From Thiotrichales bacterium (GTDB lineage Bacteria; Pseudomonadota; Gammaproteobacteria; Thiomicrospirales; Thiomicrospiraceae): 6,920 bases of DNA. This document shows, in pieces, positions 1 to 6,258 of the stretch (position 1 is the stretch's first letter; every line of letters starts with the position of its first letter). The notes under the pieces were generated by a model. That model saw only the letters and a list, made by a program, of their open reading frames with translations, ran no database searches and was not told where the DNA came from. The stretch lies in contig JACXUQ010000067.1 of assembly GCA_014763835.1 (NCBI GenBank), positions 1 through 6,920 on the forward strand, in the 5' to 3' direction. A program made the translations under genes and the position numbers.

Positions 1-975
1 ATCCCGTCGATGGACATGGTGCGCATGGTCAGCTCCGGCACCGAAGCCACCATGACCGCGATTCGCCTGGCGCGCGGCTACACTGGACGCGACAAGATCG
101 TCAAATTCGAAGGCTGCTACCACGGCCACTCCGACTCTTTGCTGGTCAAGGCCGGTTCCGGCGCGTTGACACTGGGCGTTCCTTCCTCTCCGGGCGTACC
201 GGCGGCACTCGCCGAAGAAACCTTGACGTTGACGCACAACGACGCCGACGAAGTGCGCAAGGTGTTTGCCGAGATCGGCGACAAAATCGCCTGCATTATC
301 GTCGAACCGGTTGCCGGCAACATGAACTGCATTCCGCCGGAACCGGGCTTTTTGGAAACCCTGCGCGAGGTCTGCGACCAGTACGGCAGCGTGTTGATTT
401 TTGACGAAGTCATGTGCGGATTCCGAGTCGGCCTGCAAGGCGCACAAGGCCGTTACGGCATTACGCCGGATCTGACCACCTTCGGTAAAATCATCGGGGG
501 CGGCATGCCGGTTGGCGCGTTTGGCGGCAAACGTGAAATTATGCAACACATCGCGCCGCTCGGCCCGGTTTACCAGGCGGGCACCCTGTCGGGCAATCCA
601 GTGGCTATGGCGGCAGGTTTGAAGACATTGGAGCTAATCAGCGAACCCGGCTTCTTTGAAGAATTGGAAGCCAAAACCACGCGTTTGCTTGAAGGCCTGC
701 AAGCCGTAGCGGACGAATTCAATATTCCGTTCACCACCAATCAGGTAGGCGCCATGTTCGGCTACTTCTTCAGCGAAGAGAAGAACATCAGCCGTTATGC
801 CCAGGTTGCCAAAGGCAATATGGAACGTTTCCGCGCCTTCTATCACGGCATGCTGGATGAAGGCGTCTATCTGGCACCTTCGGCATTTGAAGCGGGCTTC
901 GTATCTGCTGCACACACCGAGGCGGACATTGACGCCACCATCGATGCTGCCCGCCGCGTGATGGCCAAACTTTAA
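1..975 (+). CDS. hemL: Glutamate-1-semialdehyde 2,1-aminomutase, 5'-truncated by the window edge
   Basis: This PLP enzyme converts glutamate-1-semialdehyde to 5-aminolevulinate in the cytosol, the last step of the C5 route to haem and other tetrapyrroles. The reading frame is open from base 1, so the gene enters from the left; 324 codons are visible against about 426 in the family, so roughly 100 N-terminal residues lie outside. Seen in the sequence, numbering from the window start: the SSGTEATM cofactor-phosphate region (11-18), YHGHSD (40-45), the LIFDEVMCGFR segment with Asp135, expected to contact the PLP pyridine nitrogen, and FGKIIGGGMPVGAFGG with Lys163, the Schiff-base lysine (Lys265 in E. 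coli HemL by my alignment). The C-terminus is complete and collinear with the family. A strong terminator follows the stop. No frameshift or lost catalytic residue is seen. The first internal ATG (base 10) is not the true start. Confidence 0.97.
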   Translation: MPSMDMVRMVSSGTEATMTAIRLARGYTGRDKIVKFEGCYHGHSDSLLVKAGSGALTLGVPSSPGVPAALAEETLTLTHNDADEVRKVFAEIGDKIACIIVEPVAGNMNCIPPEPGFLETLREVCDQYGSVLIFDEVMCGFRVGLQGAQGRYGITPDLTTFGKIIGGGMPVGAFGGKREIMQHIAPLGPVYQAGTLSGNPVAMAAGLKTLELISEPGFFEELEAKTTRLLEGLQAVADEFNIPFTTNQVGAMFGYFFSEEKNISRYAQVAKGNMERFRAFYHGMLDEGVYLAPSAFEAGFVSAAHTEADIDATIDAARRVMAKL

Positions 976-1011
976 AAAGCGATTAGGGCAAAAGCCGATA
1001 GTCGAAACCCC

Positions 1012-1039
1012 AAAAGGCGCTTAAAATAGCGCCTTTTTT
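1012..1039 (+). terminator. Intrinsic terminator of hemL
   Basis: A perfect 9-bp inverted repeat (AAAAGGCGC at 1012-1020 and GCGCCTTTT at 1029-1037) encloses an 8-base AT-rich loop and runs into a T tract (1034-1039). The stop codon of hemL is 36 bases upstream. Because the stem is flanked by A's on the left and T's on the right it could act in both directions, but no minus-strand gene ends here, so it is assigned to hemL. Confidence 0.9.
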
Positions 1040-1058
1040 ATTGCAATCTATTTGAGTC

Positions 1059-1598
1059 ATGCAACATACAGCAGAACAAGCCGTTAAGCTTTTTAACACC
1101 CTTTTTGTGCCCACCTACAACACCGAACTGGTGTGCTGCGAAGCCGAGCCGATCTATCTTCCGGCCGATGCCGAACACCCGCATCATCGCATTGTTTTTG
1201 CCCACGGCTTCTTTGCCAGTGCACTGCACGAAATCGCCCATTGGTGCGTGGCGGGCAAGGAGCGCCGTTTGCTGGAGGATTTTGGCTACTGGTATGAACC
1301 CGACGGCAGAAGCGCCGAAAGACAAGCGGAGTTTGAAAAAGTCGAGGTCAAACCGCAGGCGTTGGAGTGGATTTTTTCCCGATCGGCGGATTTTCAATTC
1401 CATTTCAGCGCAGACAATTTAAGCGGTGAGGTCGGCGCATCGAATAGTTTTAAACAAGCCGTGTTTGAACAGGTACAACACTATCTGCAACACGGCCTGC
1501 CGGAACGAGCCAAAATGTGGTCGGACGCGCTGATCGATTGCTATCGAGCAGGGCACCCTTTACAGGCTGATGAATTCTCGCTGGAAAACGTCTTTTAG
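1059..1598 (+). CDS. epmC: Elongation factor P hydroxylase, EpmC/YfcM family
   Basis: In E. coli, EpmC (YfcM) hydroxylates the beta-lysylated lysine of elongation factor P, the last and least essential step after EpmB and EpmA; the modified EF-P helps ribosomes through polyproline. The 179-residue product matches YfcM in length (about 182) and nearly end to end: EPIYLPADAEHP near residue 30, RIVFAHGFFASALHEIAHW (44-62) and GYWYEPDGR, then EVKPQALEW. The HEIAH metal-binding motif is at 57-61, and Glu96 in VEVKPQ is the likely third ligand by comparison with YfcM Glu98. The ATG at 1059 is the only sensible start: an in-frame TGA lies at 1053-1055 and the next Met is near the C-terminus. The Shine-Dalgarno is poor. 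Only 19 bases separate it from the hemL terminator, so it depends on read-through or a promoter overlapping that terminator. It is convergent with the minus-strand microprotein gene. EF-P, epmA and epmB are not in this window. Confidence 0.95.
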   Translation: MQHTAEQAVKLFNTLFVPTYNTELVCCEAEPIYLPADAEHPHHRIVFAHGFFASALHEIAHWCVAGKERRLLEDFGYWYEPDGRSAERQAEFEKVEVKPQALEWIFSRSADFQFHFSADNLSGEVGASNSFKQAVFEQVQHYLQHGLPERAKMWSDALIDCYRAGHPLQADEFSLENVF

Positions 1599-1610
1599 CC
1601 GGCTTTCTAT

Positions 1611-1691
1611 TTATCGGCGCGGCGGCTTGAGCATCCACACCAGCCAAACGACGATCAAAAGCAGGATGCCAACTTCCAGCAACGCCCACAT
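1611..1691 (-). CDS. 26-residue single-pass membrane microprotein (hypothetical), downstream of mpl
   Basis: I do not recognise a named family. The frame begins with ATG at 1691-1689, two bases after the mpl stop (1696-1694), and ends with TAA at 1613-1611, giving 26 codons. The product begins MWALLEVG, continues through a strongly hydrophobic core (residues 7-21, rich in Leu, Ile, Val and Trp) and ends WMLKPPRR. This is a typical one-span microprotein; the basic tail suggests C-terminus in the cytoplasm and N-terminus in the periplasm. A Shine-Dalgarno AGGA (1701-1698 on the minus strand) sits 6 bases before the ATG inside the last mpl codons, so translation coupled to mpl is likely. It ends 12 bases short of the convergent epmC stop. 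Support comes from the combination of position, ribosome site and uniform hydrophobicity; a chance short frame cannot be excluded without homologues. Confidence 0.6.
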   Translation of the reverse strand: MWALLEVGILLLIVVWLVWMLKPPRR

Positions 1692-1693
1692 AA

Positions 1694-3073
1694 TTAATCC
1701 TGCAAGGCGGCAAGCAGTTTCTGATGAATGCCGCCAAAACCGCCATTGCTCATAATCACCACCGTATCGCCCGGCTGCAATGCCTGCGTGAGCTGGGTCA
1801 ACAAAGCCTCGTAACTGTCAGCCACCGTCACCTGCGCTTTAAAGGCGTCTAAAGGCAGCTGCCAGTTCCAGGCCGGGTCAATAAACGCAAACACCGCATC
1901 GGCTTCGTCAAACGCCGCCGGCAAGGTCTGGGCATGCACGCCCATGCGCATGGTATTGGAACGCGGCTCAAATACCGCAATCAAACGCCCCTGCTCCACA
2001 CCCGGCCTGTTGAGTTTTTGCAGACGGTTTTTAACGCCTTGCAACGTGGTGGCAATGGCGGTCGGATGGTGGGCAAAATCATCATAAATGGCAATGCCTT
2101 TGGCCTCACCCACCAGGGTCATGCGGCGGCGAATCCCTTTAAAATACGATAACGCCTCCACCGCAATCCGTGCTGGCACACCGCAATGCACCGCTGCGGC
2201 GAGCGCACTCAAACCATTACGCACATTGTGCAGACCGTTCAGCGGCCATTTAACGCGCCCCATGCAGCTGCCCTGAAAACGCACTTCGAATTCCGAGCCG
2301 TCCTGCTCATACAAATGATAGCTCCATTGCGCGCTACTGCCTTGCTTCTCAACCGGCGTCCAGCAGCCTTTGGCGATGACTTCATCAAGGTTCGGTTCAT
2401 CGTTCGGCATGACAATCAGGCCATTGCCGGGAACGGTGCGTACCAGATGATGGAACTGTTTCTGAATGTCTTTAACGGAATCGAAAATATCGGCGTGGTC
2501 GAACTCCAGATTATTCAATACACAGGTGCGTGGATGGTAATGCACAAACTTGGAACGTTTGTCGAAAAAGGCGGTGTCATATTCATCCGCCTCCACCACA
2601 AAAAACGGCGCTTCGCCCAAACGGGCCGACACACCAAAGTTTTCAGGGACACCGCCGATCAGAAAGCCCGGCTTCAGACAGGCATGTTCCAGAATCCACG
2701 CCACCATCGACGCGGTGGAGGTTTTGCCGTGGGTGCCGGCCACGGCAATCACCCAACGGTCTTTAAGAATGTGTTCCGCCAGCCACTGCGGGCCGGAAGT
2801 ATAAAACTGTTGGGCGTTCAAGGTCGCCTCCACCGCTTTATGGCCGCGGCTCAAGGCGTTACCGATCACCACAGCGTCCGGCTCGCTTTGCAAAAAACTC
2901 ACATCCTGGTCTTGACCCACGGCAATGCCGGCCTGTTCAAGTTGCGTGCTCATCGGTGGATAGATCGCCTTATCCGAACCGCTGACCTCATGCCCCATCG
3001 CTTTGGCAAGCTGTGCGATGCCGCCCATAAAGGTGCCGGCAATGCCCAAAATATGAATTTGTTGCTTTTTCAC
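1694..3073 (-). CDS. mpl: UDP-N-acetylmuramate:L-alanyl-gamma-D-glutamyl-meso-diaminopimelate ligase
   Basis: Mpl is a cytosolic Mur-type ligase that attaches the recycled murein tripeptide directly to UDP-MurNAc using ATP, short-cutting peptidoglycan precursor synthesis. The 459 residues match E. coli Mpl (about 457) throughout. Seen in order: N-terminal Rossmann region HILGIAGTFMGG (8-18), YPPMST (38-43), SGPQWL, the ATP P-loop AGTHGKTST (112-120), EADEYD (161-166), NNLEFDHADIF (187-197), DDFAHHPTAI (331-340), EPRSNTMRMG (369-378) and the C-terminal MSNGGFGGIHQKLL. The DDFAHHPT and NGGFGGIHQKLL blocks separate Mpl from MurC. The start is GTG at 3073-3071, favoured by an AAGGA at 3084-3080 with 6-base spacing and by the family N-terminus; an ATG at 3075-3073 is out of frame and immediately followed by TGA. 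It is divergent from rnd and followed by a 26-codon membrane microprotein frame, probably in the same transcript. Confidence 0.97.
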   Translation of the reverse strand: MKKQQIHILGIAGTFMGGIAQLAKAMGHEVSGSDKAIYPPMSTQLEQAGIAVGQDQDVSFLQSEPDAVVIGNALSRGHKAVEATLNAQQFYTSGPQWLAEHILKDRWVIAVAGTHGKTSTASMVAWILEHACLKPGFLIGGVPENFGVSARLGEAPFFVVEADEYDTAFFDKRSKFVHYHPRTCVLNNLEFDHADIFDSVKDIQKQFHHLVRTVPGNGLIVMPNDEPNLDEVIAKGCWTPVEKQGSSAQWSYHLYEQDGSEFEVRFQGSCMGRVKWPLNGLHNVRNGLSALAAAVHCGVPARIAVEALSYFKGIRRRMTLVGEAKGIAIYDDFAHHPTAIATTLQGVKNRLQKLNRPGVEQGRLIAVFEPRSNTMRMGVHAQTLPAAFDEADAVFAFIDPAWNWQLPLDAFKAQVTVADSYEALLTQLTQALQPGDTVVIMSNGGFGGIHQKLLAALQD

Positions 3074-3079
3074 ATTCCT

Positions 3080-3084
3080 TCCTT
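3080..3084 (-). promoter_or_regulatory. Shine-Dalgarno that decides the GTG start of mpl
   Basis: On the minus strand the sequence reads AAGGAAGGAAT followed by GTG. The AAGGA at 3084-3080 is 6 bases from the GTG at 3073, which is good spacing. The nearby ATG at 3075 overlaps this GTG but encodes ATG-TGA only, so the GTG is the functional start by inference. Confidence 0.7.
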
Positions 3085-3102
3085 ATTTACTCATCGGCAC
3101 GC

Positions 3103-3131
3103 TTGCGCTGGCTGCCGCTTGCTTTTACACT
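3103..3131 (+). promoter_or_regulatory. Weak candidate promoter for rnd
   Basis: TTGCGC (3103-3108) and TACACT (3126-3131) are separated by 17 bases; they match the sigma-70 boxes at about 3 of 6 and 4 of 6 positions. If used, transcription would begin at or near the rnd ATG at 3138, giving a leaderless or nearly leaderless mRNA, consistent with the absence of a Shine-Dalgarno. The whole mpl-rnd divergent gap is only 64 bases, so both promoters must lie here or reach into the coding regions. The match is weak and could be chance. Confidence 0.3.
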
Positions 3132-3137
3132 TGCGCT

Positions 3138-4343
3138 ATGAAAAAAATCAGCTCTCATTTCGACTACAGCAACTATCTCAGCATTACCACCGCTGAGGCG
3201 TTAAATGACTACGCCACACGTCTTTTGCAGGACGACAAGGTGAAATGGCTTGCCATCGACACCGAGTTCGTGCGCACCGACACTTACTTCCCGGAACTCA
3301 GCCTGGTGCAGATTCAGGACTGTCTTGGCCAAGTCGCCATTATCGACCCGTTGCCTATCCAAGCCGCCGATCCCAAAAACGGTTTGCAGGGCCTGGTGAA
3401 CATTTTGGTCGAACCCCGCATCACGAAAGTATTTCACTCCGCGCGCCAGGATTTGGAAGTATTGTATCAACTTGCACAGCAGATGCCCGTGTCAATTTTT
3501 GACACCCAGCTTGCAGCCATTTTTTTCAAACATGGCGATATCGCCGGCTTTGCCCGGGTAGTCGAAGCGGAACTCGGCTGCAAGTTGGCGAAAGATCAGA
3601 CGCGCACCAACTGGCATGCCCGTCCGTTAAGCGAGCAGCAGATTCAATACGCGATCGACGATGTGCGCTACCTCGCCCCTTTGTATGAAAAATTCATAGC
3701 CCATCTTACGCCGGCACAATTGAAAGCCGTTGAAGAAGACTGCGCCGCCCTACTGGACGAACGCCTCTATAAACCGGAACCAAGCACCGCCGGTGAAAAA
3801 ATCAAAGGCGTGCGCGGCCTCAAGCCCAAGCAGCTAGCAATCGTCTATATGCTGGCAGAATGGCGCGAATGCTACGCGATTGAGCACAACCAGCCTAAAA
3901 AATGGGTTATGAGCGATGAAGTTATTGTCGGCATTGCACAACGCCCGCCCAAAACAGTCGAGGCACTCTACAAGGTGCCGCAGATCAAACCTTCATCCGT
4001 CAAGGAGTTCGGCGAGCAGTGGATTACCTGCATCGATGCGGTATTTTCCTCTGATCCGGCAAGCTGGCCTCAGCCGGAAGCCAAACCGCCGGCCGCCGAT
4101 GCGCAGGAGGAGGTCTTGATCAGCCTATGCATGGCATTGTGCAGCCAGATTGCTCTGGATTACCGCCTCAATCCGCATAATCTGGTGAATAAAGCCGAAT
4201 TGCTGTCCCTGATTCGCGGCGGTGAAACCCTGGCGTTAAATGGATGGCGCAGCTTGTTGGTCGTGGACCCGCTGCAACAGCTGCTCAGCGGACACGCCTC
4301 GCTGTCGATTGCCGACAAGCGTCTTGCTGTACAGCTGTCATAA
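3138..4343 (+). CDS. rnd: Ribonuclease D
   Basis: RNase D is a cytosolic DEDDy-family 3'-5' exoribonuclease that trims the 3' ends of tRNA precursors and other stable RNAs. The 401-residue product shows, in order: Exo I AIDTEFVRTDTYFP with Asp41 and Glu43; Exo II VFHSARQDLEVLY with Asp105; Exo III YAIDDVRYLAPLY with Tyr171 and Asp175, the YxxxD signature of the DEDDy class. All four acidic residues and the tyrosine are therefore present. An HRDC domain follows at about 228-303, and a second, more divergent HRDC-like region at about 325-395, as in E. coli Rnd (about 375 residues). The protein begins about 8 residues before the E. coli start, but no other start fits. There is no Shine-Dalgarno before the ATG. 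It is divergent from mpl and has no obvious terminator before the next gene, which has its own promoter-like element. Confidence 0.96.
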   Translation: MKKISSHFDYSNYLSITTAEALNDYATRLLQDDKVKWLAIDTEFVRTDTYFPELSLVQIQDCLGQVAIIDPLPIQAADPKNGLQGLVNILVEPRITKVFHSARQDLEVLYQLAQQMPVSIFDTQLAAIFFKHGDIAGFARVVEAELGCKLAKDQTRTNWHARPLSEQQIQYAIDDVRYLAPLYEKFIAHLTPAQLKAVEEDCAALLDERLYKPEPSTAGEKIKGVRGLKPKQLAIVYMLAEWRECYAIEHNQPKKWVMSDEVIVGIAQRPPKTVEALYKVPQIKPSSVKEFGEQWITCIDAVFSSDPASWPQPEAKPPAADAQEEVLISLCMALCSQIALDYRLNPHNLVNKAELLSLIRGGETLALNGWRSLLVVDPLQQLLSGHASLSIADKRLAVQLS

Positions 4344-4368
4344 AACCTTCCCTTAATTAACTTATAAT
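4339..4368 (+). promoter_or_regulatory. Candidate sigma-70 promoter for the pfk-DUF2062 pair
   Basis: A perfect -10 box TATAAT lies at 4363-4368 in an AT-rich gap (4344-4397), 29 bases before the pfk ATG. The -35 side is weak: CATAAA at 4339-4344 gives an 18-base spacer but matches the consensus poorly, and there is no TGn extension. The consensus -10 and its location make it a reasonable start of the two-gene unit; an activator may compensate for the missing -35. Confidence 0.5.
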
Positions 4369-4397
4369 TCCGCCATCAGCATTATTCAGGTATCGCC

Positions 4398-5684
4398 ATG
4401 ACATCCCAGCAACATCAGCCCTCCAACGTCCTTTATGCACAGGCCGGCGGCCCCAGTGCGGTGCTCAATGCCAGCGCGGCGGCGGTCATTGAAACCTGCC
4501 GCCGACACCCGCAACGTTTTGGACGGGTTTTTGCCGCTATCAACGGCATCAAAGGGGTTTTGGAAGAACTGCTGGTCGATACGGCTACACTCGACGCAGA
4601 CGCTTTGGACAGCTTGAAGTACCATCCCGGCGCCGCCTTTGAAGCCTGCCGCTTCGACCTCGACCCGATGGAAGACAATCCGGCGCAATATGAACGCGTT
4701 TTAGCCGTTTTCAAAACCTATCAAATCGGCTATTTTTTCTACAACGGCGGTAACGGTTCGATGGTCACCGCGCAAAAGGTCGCCGACTACTGTTCGGCGC
4801 ACGGCCACAAGGTCACCTGCATCGGCATCCCCAAAACCATCGACAACGATTTGGCGCTGTCGCATTGCAGCCCCGGTTTTGGCAGTGCCGCCAAATACCT
4901 TGCTTCGAGCCTGTTGGAAGCGACCTTGGATTTGTATTCGATGCACAATACCTCCACCCGTTTTTTTGCATTGGAAGCGATGGGACGCAATGCCGGCTGG
5001 CTGGCGATGGCAGGTGGGTTGATCAAACAGCAGATTCCAAATGCACCGCTGATTATTCTGCCGGCGGAGCGCCCCTTTAACCGCGAGGCCTTTCTACAAA
5101 AAGTGGCCGCCTTCTTTGAAAGCCACGGTTACTGCACCTGTATCGTTTCCGAAGGTCTGGTGGACATTAACGGCGACTATATCTCCATTGAAAATGTCGA
5201 GCACACCCACTTAAAAGATTACACACAACTCGGCGGCGTAGCACATACCATCGCCAAAATCGTGGCCAACCAGTTTGGCTGCAAAACGCACAGTGCCGTG
5301 CCGGATTATCTGCAACGCGCCGCCAGCCACTGGGTTTCGCAAACCGACTGGCAGTTAGCCTATGATGCCGGGGTTGCGGCCGTTAATGCGGCTTTAGAAG
5401 GTTTGCACGGCGTATTGCCTGTGGTTGAAGTCACTTCTACCGATCCGTTTCAATGGCAATTCAAAACGGTGGAACTGTTTGCCGTCGCCGACTTGGAATA
5501 TCGCGTTGAGGACAGCTTTATCAGCGAGGACGGCATGGATATCACTCAGGCCGGCTTGGATTACTTGCGTCCGCTAGTTCAAGGTGAGCGGCCTTTAACT
5601 TACCGTGATGGTCTGCCGAATTTGCGGATTATGACCTTTGAAACCGTTGCCCGGCAACTGCCTCCCTATCAGGCCGTGAAATAA
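4398..5684 (+). CDS. Phosphofructokinase, probably PPi-dependent (6-phosphofructokinase family)
   Basis: Phosphorylates fructose 6-phosphate to fructose 1,6-bisphosphate in the cytosol; PPi-dependent members are reversible and in some autotrophs and methanotrophs also serve gluconeogenesis or the Calvin cycle. The 428-residue product is longer than E. coli PfkA (320) and in the size range of single-chain PPi-type enzymes. Motifs: AQAGGPSAVLN (14-24), YNGGNGSM (115-122), PKTIDND (145-151) with Asp149 as probable catalytic base, GFGSAAKY, EAMGRNAGW (193-201) and VSEGL (250-254). Lys146 in PKTIDND is the PPi-class residue (Gly in ATP-PFK). However Gly120, in GGNGS, is the residue normally seen in ATP enzymes (Asp in classic PPi enzymes), and Asn119 replaces the usual Mg-binding Asp. 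Donor choice is therefore predicted, not certain. Start: ATG at 4398 with CAGG 7 bases upstream. The DUF2062 gene follows after 15 bases. Confidence 0.9.
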   Translation: MTSQQHQPSNVLYAQAGGPSAVLNASAAAVIETCRRHPQRFGRVFAAINGIKGVLEELLVDTATLDADALDSLKYHPGAAFEACRFDLDPMEDNPAQYERVLAVFKTYQIGYFFYNGGNGSMVTAQKVADYCSAHGHKVTCIGIPKTIDNDLALSHCSPGFGSAAKYLASSLLEATLDLYSMHNTSTRFFALEAMGRNAGWLAMAGGLIKQQIPNAPLIILPAERPFNREAFLQKVAAFFESHGYCTCIVSEGLVDINGDYISIENVEHTHLKDYTQLGGVAHTIAKIVANQFGCKTHSAVPDYLQRAASHWVSQTDWQLAYDAGVAAVNAALEGLHGVLPVVEVTSTDPFQWQFKTVELFAVADLEYRVEDSFISEDGMDITQAGLDYLRPLVQGERPLTYRDGLPNLRIMTFETVARQLPPYQAVK

Positions 5685-5699
5685 CCAGGATAACCGCAG

Positions 5700-6224
5700 A
5701 TGTGGCGCTACCTTAAACTCAAGACCCATCAGATCGGCCGTAAAACCCGCCAGTCGGTCTTTCTGAACAAGTATTTCCCGCGCTTCAAAGACCGGGTTTA
5801 CTGGGCTGGAGACCGCACCTCGTTCGCACGTGCCGGCTTTATCGGCTCGGTCTGCATGATGCTGCCGGTGCCGTTTCAGATGGTCCTGGGTTCGGTTCTT
5901 GCCTATTACCTGCGCGCCAATATCCCGCTGGCCACCGCCCTGGCGTGGATTACCAATCCGCTAACCATGTGGCCGATCTGGTACGGCGGCTATAAATTCG
6001 GCACCTGGCTTCTGGGAACACCGGATCTTTATGACATGAGTTCCAGCATTGCCATCGGCTCGGAACAGTGGTTCAACGAAGTCTTCCCCCATATCTGGCA
6101 GGCGCTCTATTTCGGCAACCTGCTACTCGGCGTCATGATCGGTACCACACTCTATCTGAGCATCCAGCACTTCCATCTGATTCGTTTTGTGCGCAAGCTG
6201 TTTAAAAGTAAACAGGCCGGGTAG
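5700..6224 (+). CDS. DUF2062 domain membrane protein
   Basis: The 174-residue product fits the DUF2062 family (Pfam), small integral membrane proteins of unknown biochemical role found across Proteobacteria. Seen: a basic N-terminus (KLKTHQIGRKTRQ), a hydrophobic stretch at about 45-71 containing the family-like MLPVPFQMVLGSVLAYYLRANIP arrangement split around Pro55-Pro58, a second segment with the WITNPLTMWPIWYGGYKFG signature (83-101), and a C-terminal membrane segment at about 135-157 followed by a basic tail (RKLFKSK). Positive charges at both ends suggest both are cytoplasmic. The ATG at 5700 has AGGA at 5687-5690, and the gap to the upstream pfk stop is 15 bases, so the two are probably one operon. 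No link to sugar phosphate metabolism can be read from the protein itself. No convincing terminator follows. Confidence 0.87.
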   Translation: MWRYLKLKTHQIGRKTRQSVFLNKYFPRFKDRVYWAGDRTSFARAGFIGSVCMMLPVPFQMVLGSVLAYYLRANIPLATALAWITNPLTMWPIWYGGYKFGTWLLGTPDLYDMSSSIAIGSEQWFNEVFPHIWQALYFGNLLLGVMIGTTLYLSIQHFHLIRFVRKLFKSKQAG

Positions 6225-6258
6225 CCTCCTCGCCTGACGGCACAGAAACCGATAAAAC

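Noticed and set aside
1597..1627. AGCCGGCT palindrome and an AGCCG/CGGCT pairing between convergent epmC and the microprotein gene, considered as a bidirectional terminator.
   Set aside because: The palindrome cannot form a stable hairpin with a loop, and the longer pairing has only 5 bp with a 21-base loop and no T tract.
1450..1746. 98-codon minus-strand frame spanning the mpl 3' end, the microprotein and the epmC 3' end.
   Set aside because: It runs out of frame through the end of mpl and antisense to epmC; the 26-codon frame in the same gap has a better start, ribosome site and composition.
2186..3196. 336-codon open frame on the plus strand opposite mpl.
   Set aside because: It lies wholly antisense to a full-length, motif-complete mpl, overlaps the start of rnd, and its translation looks like codon-bias shadow sequence (His, Arg and Gln rich, no recognisable domain).
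4351..4360. TTAATTAA palindrome before the phosphofructokinase gene, considered as an operator.
   Set aside because: An 8-base AT-only palindrome in an AT-rich promoter gap is expected by chance, and no second copy is visible.
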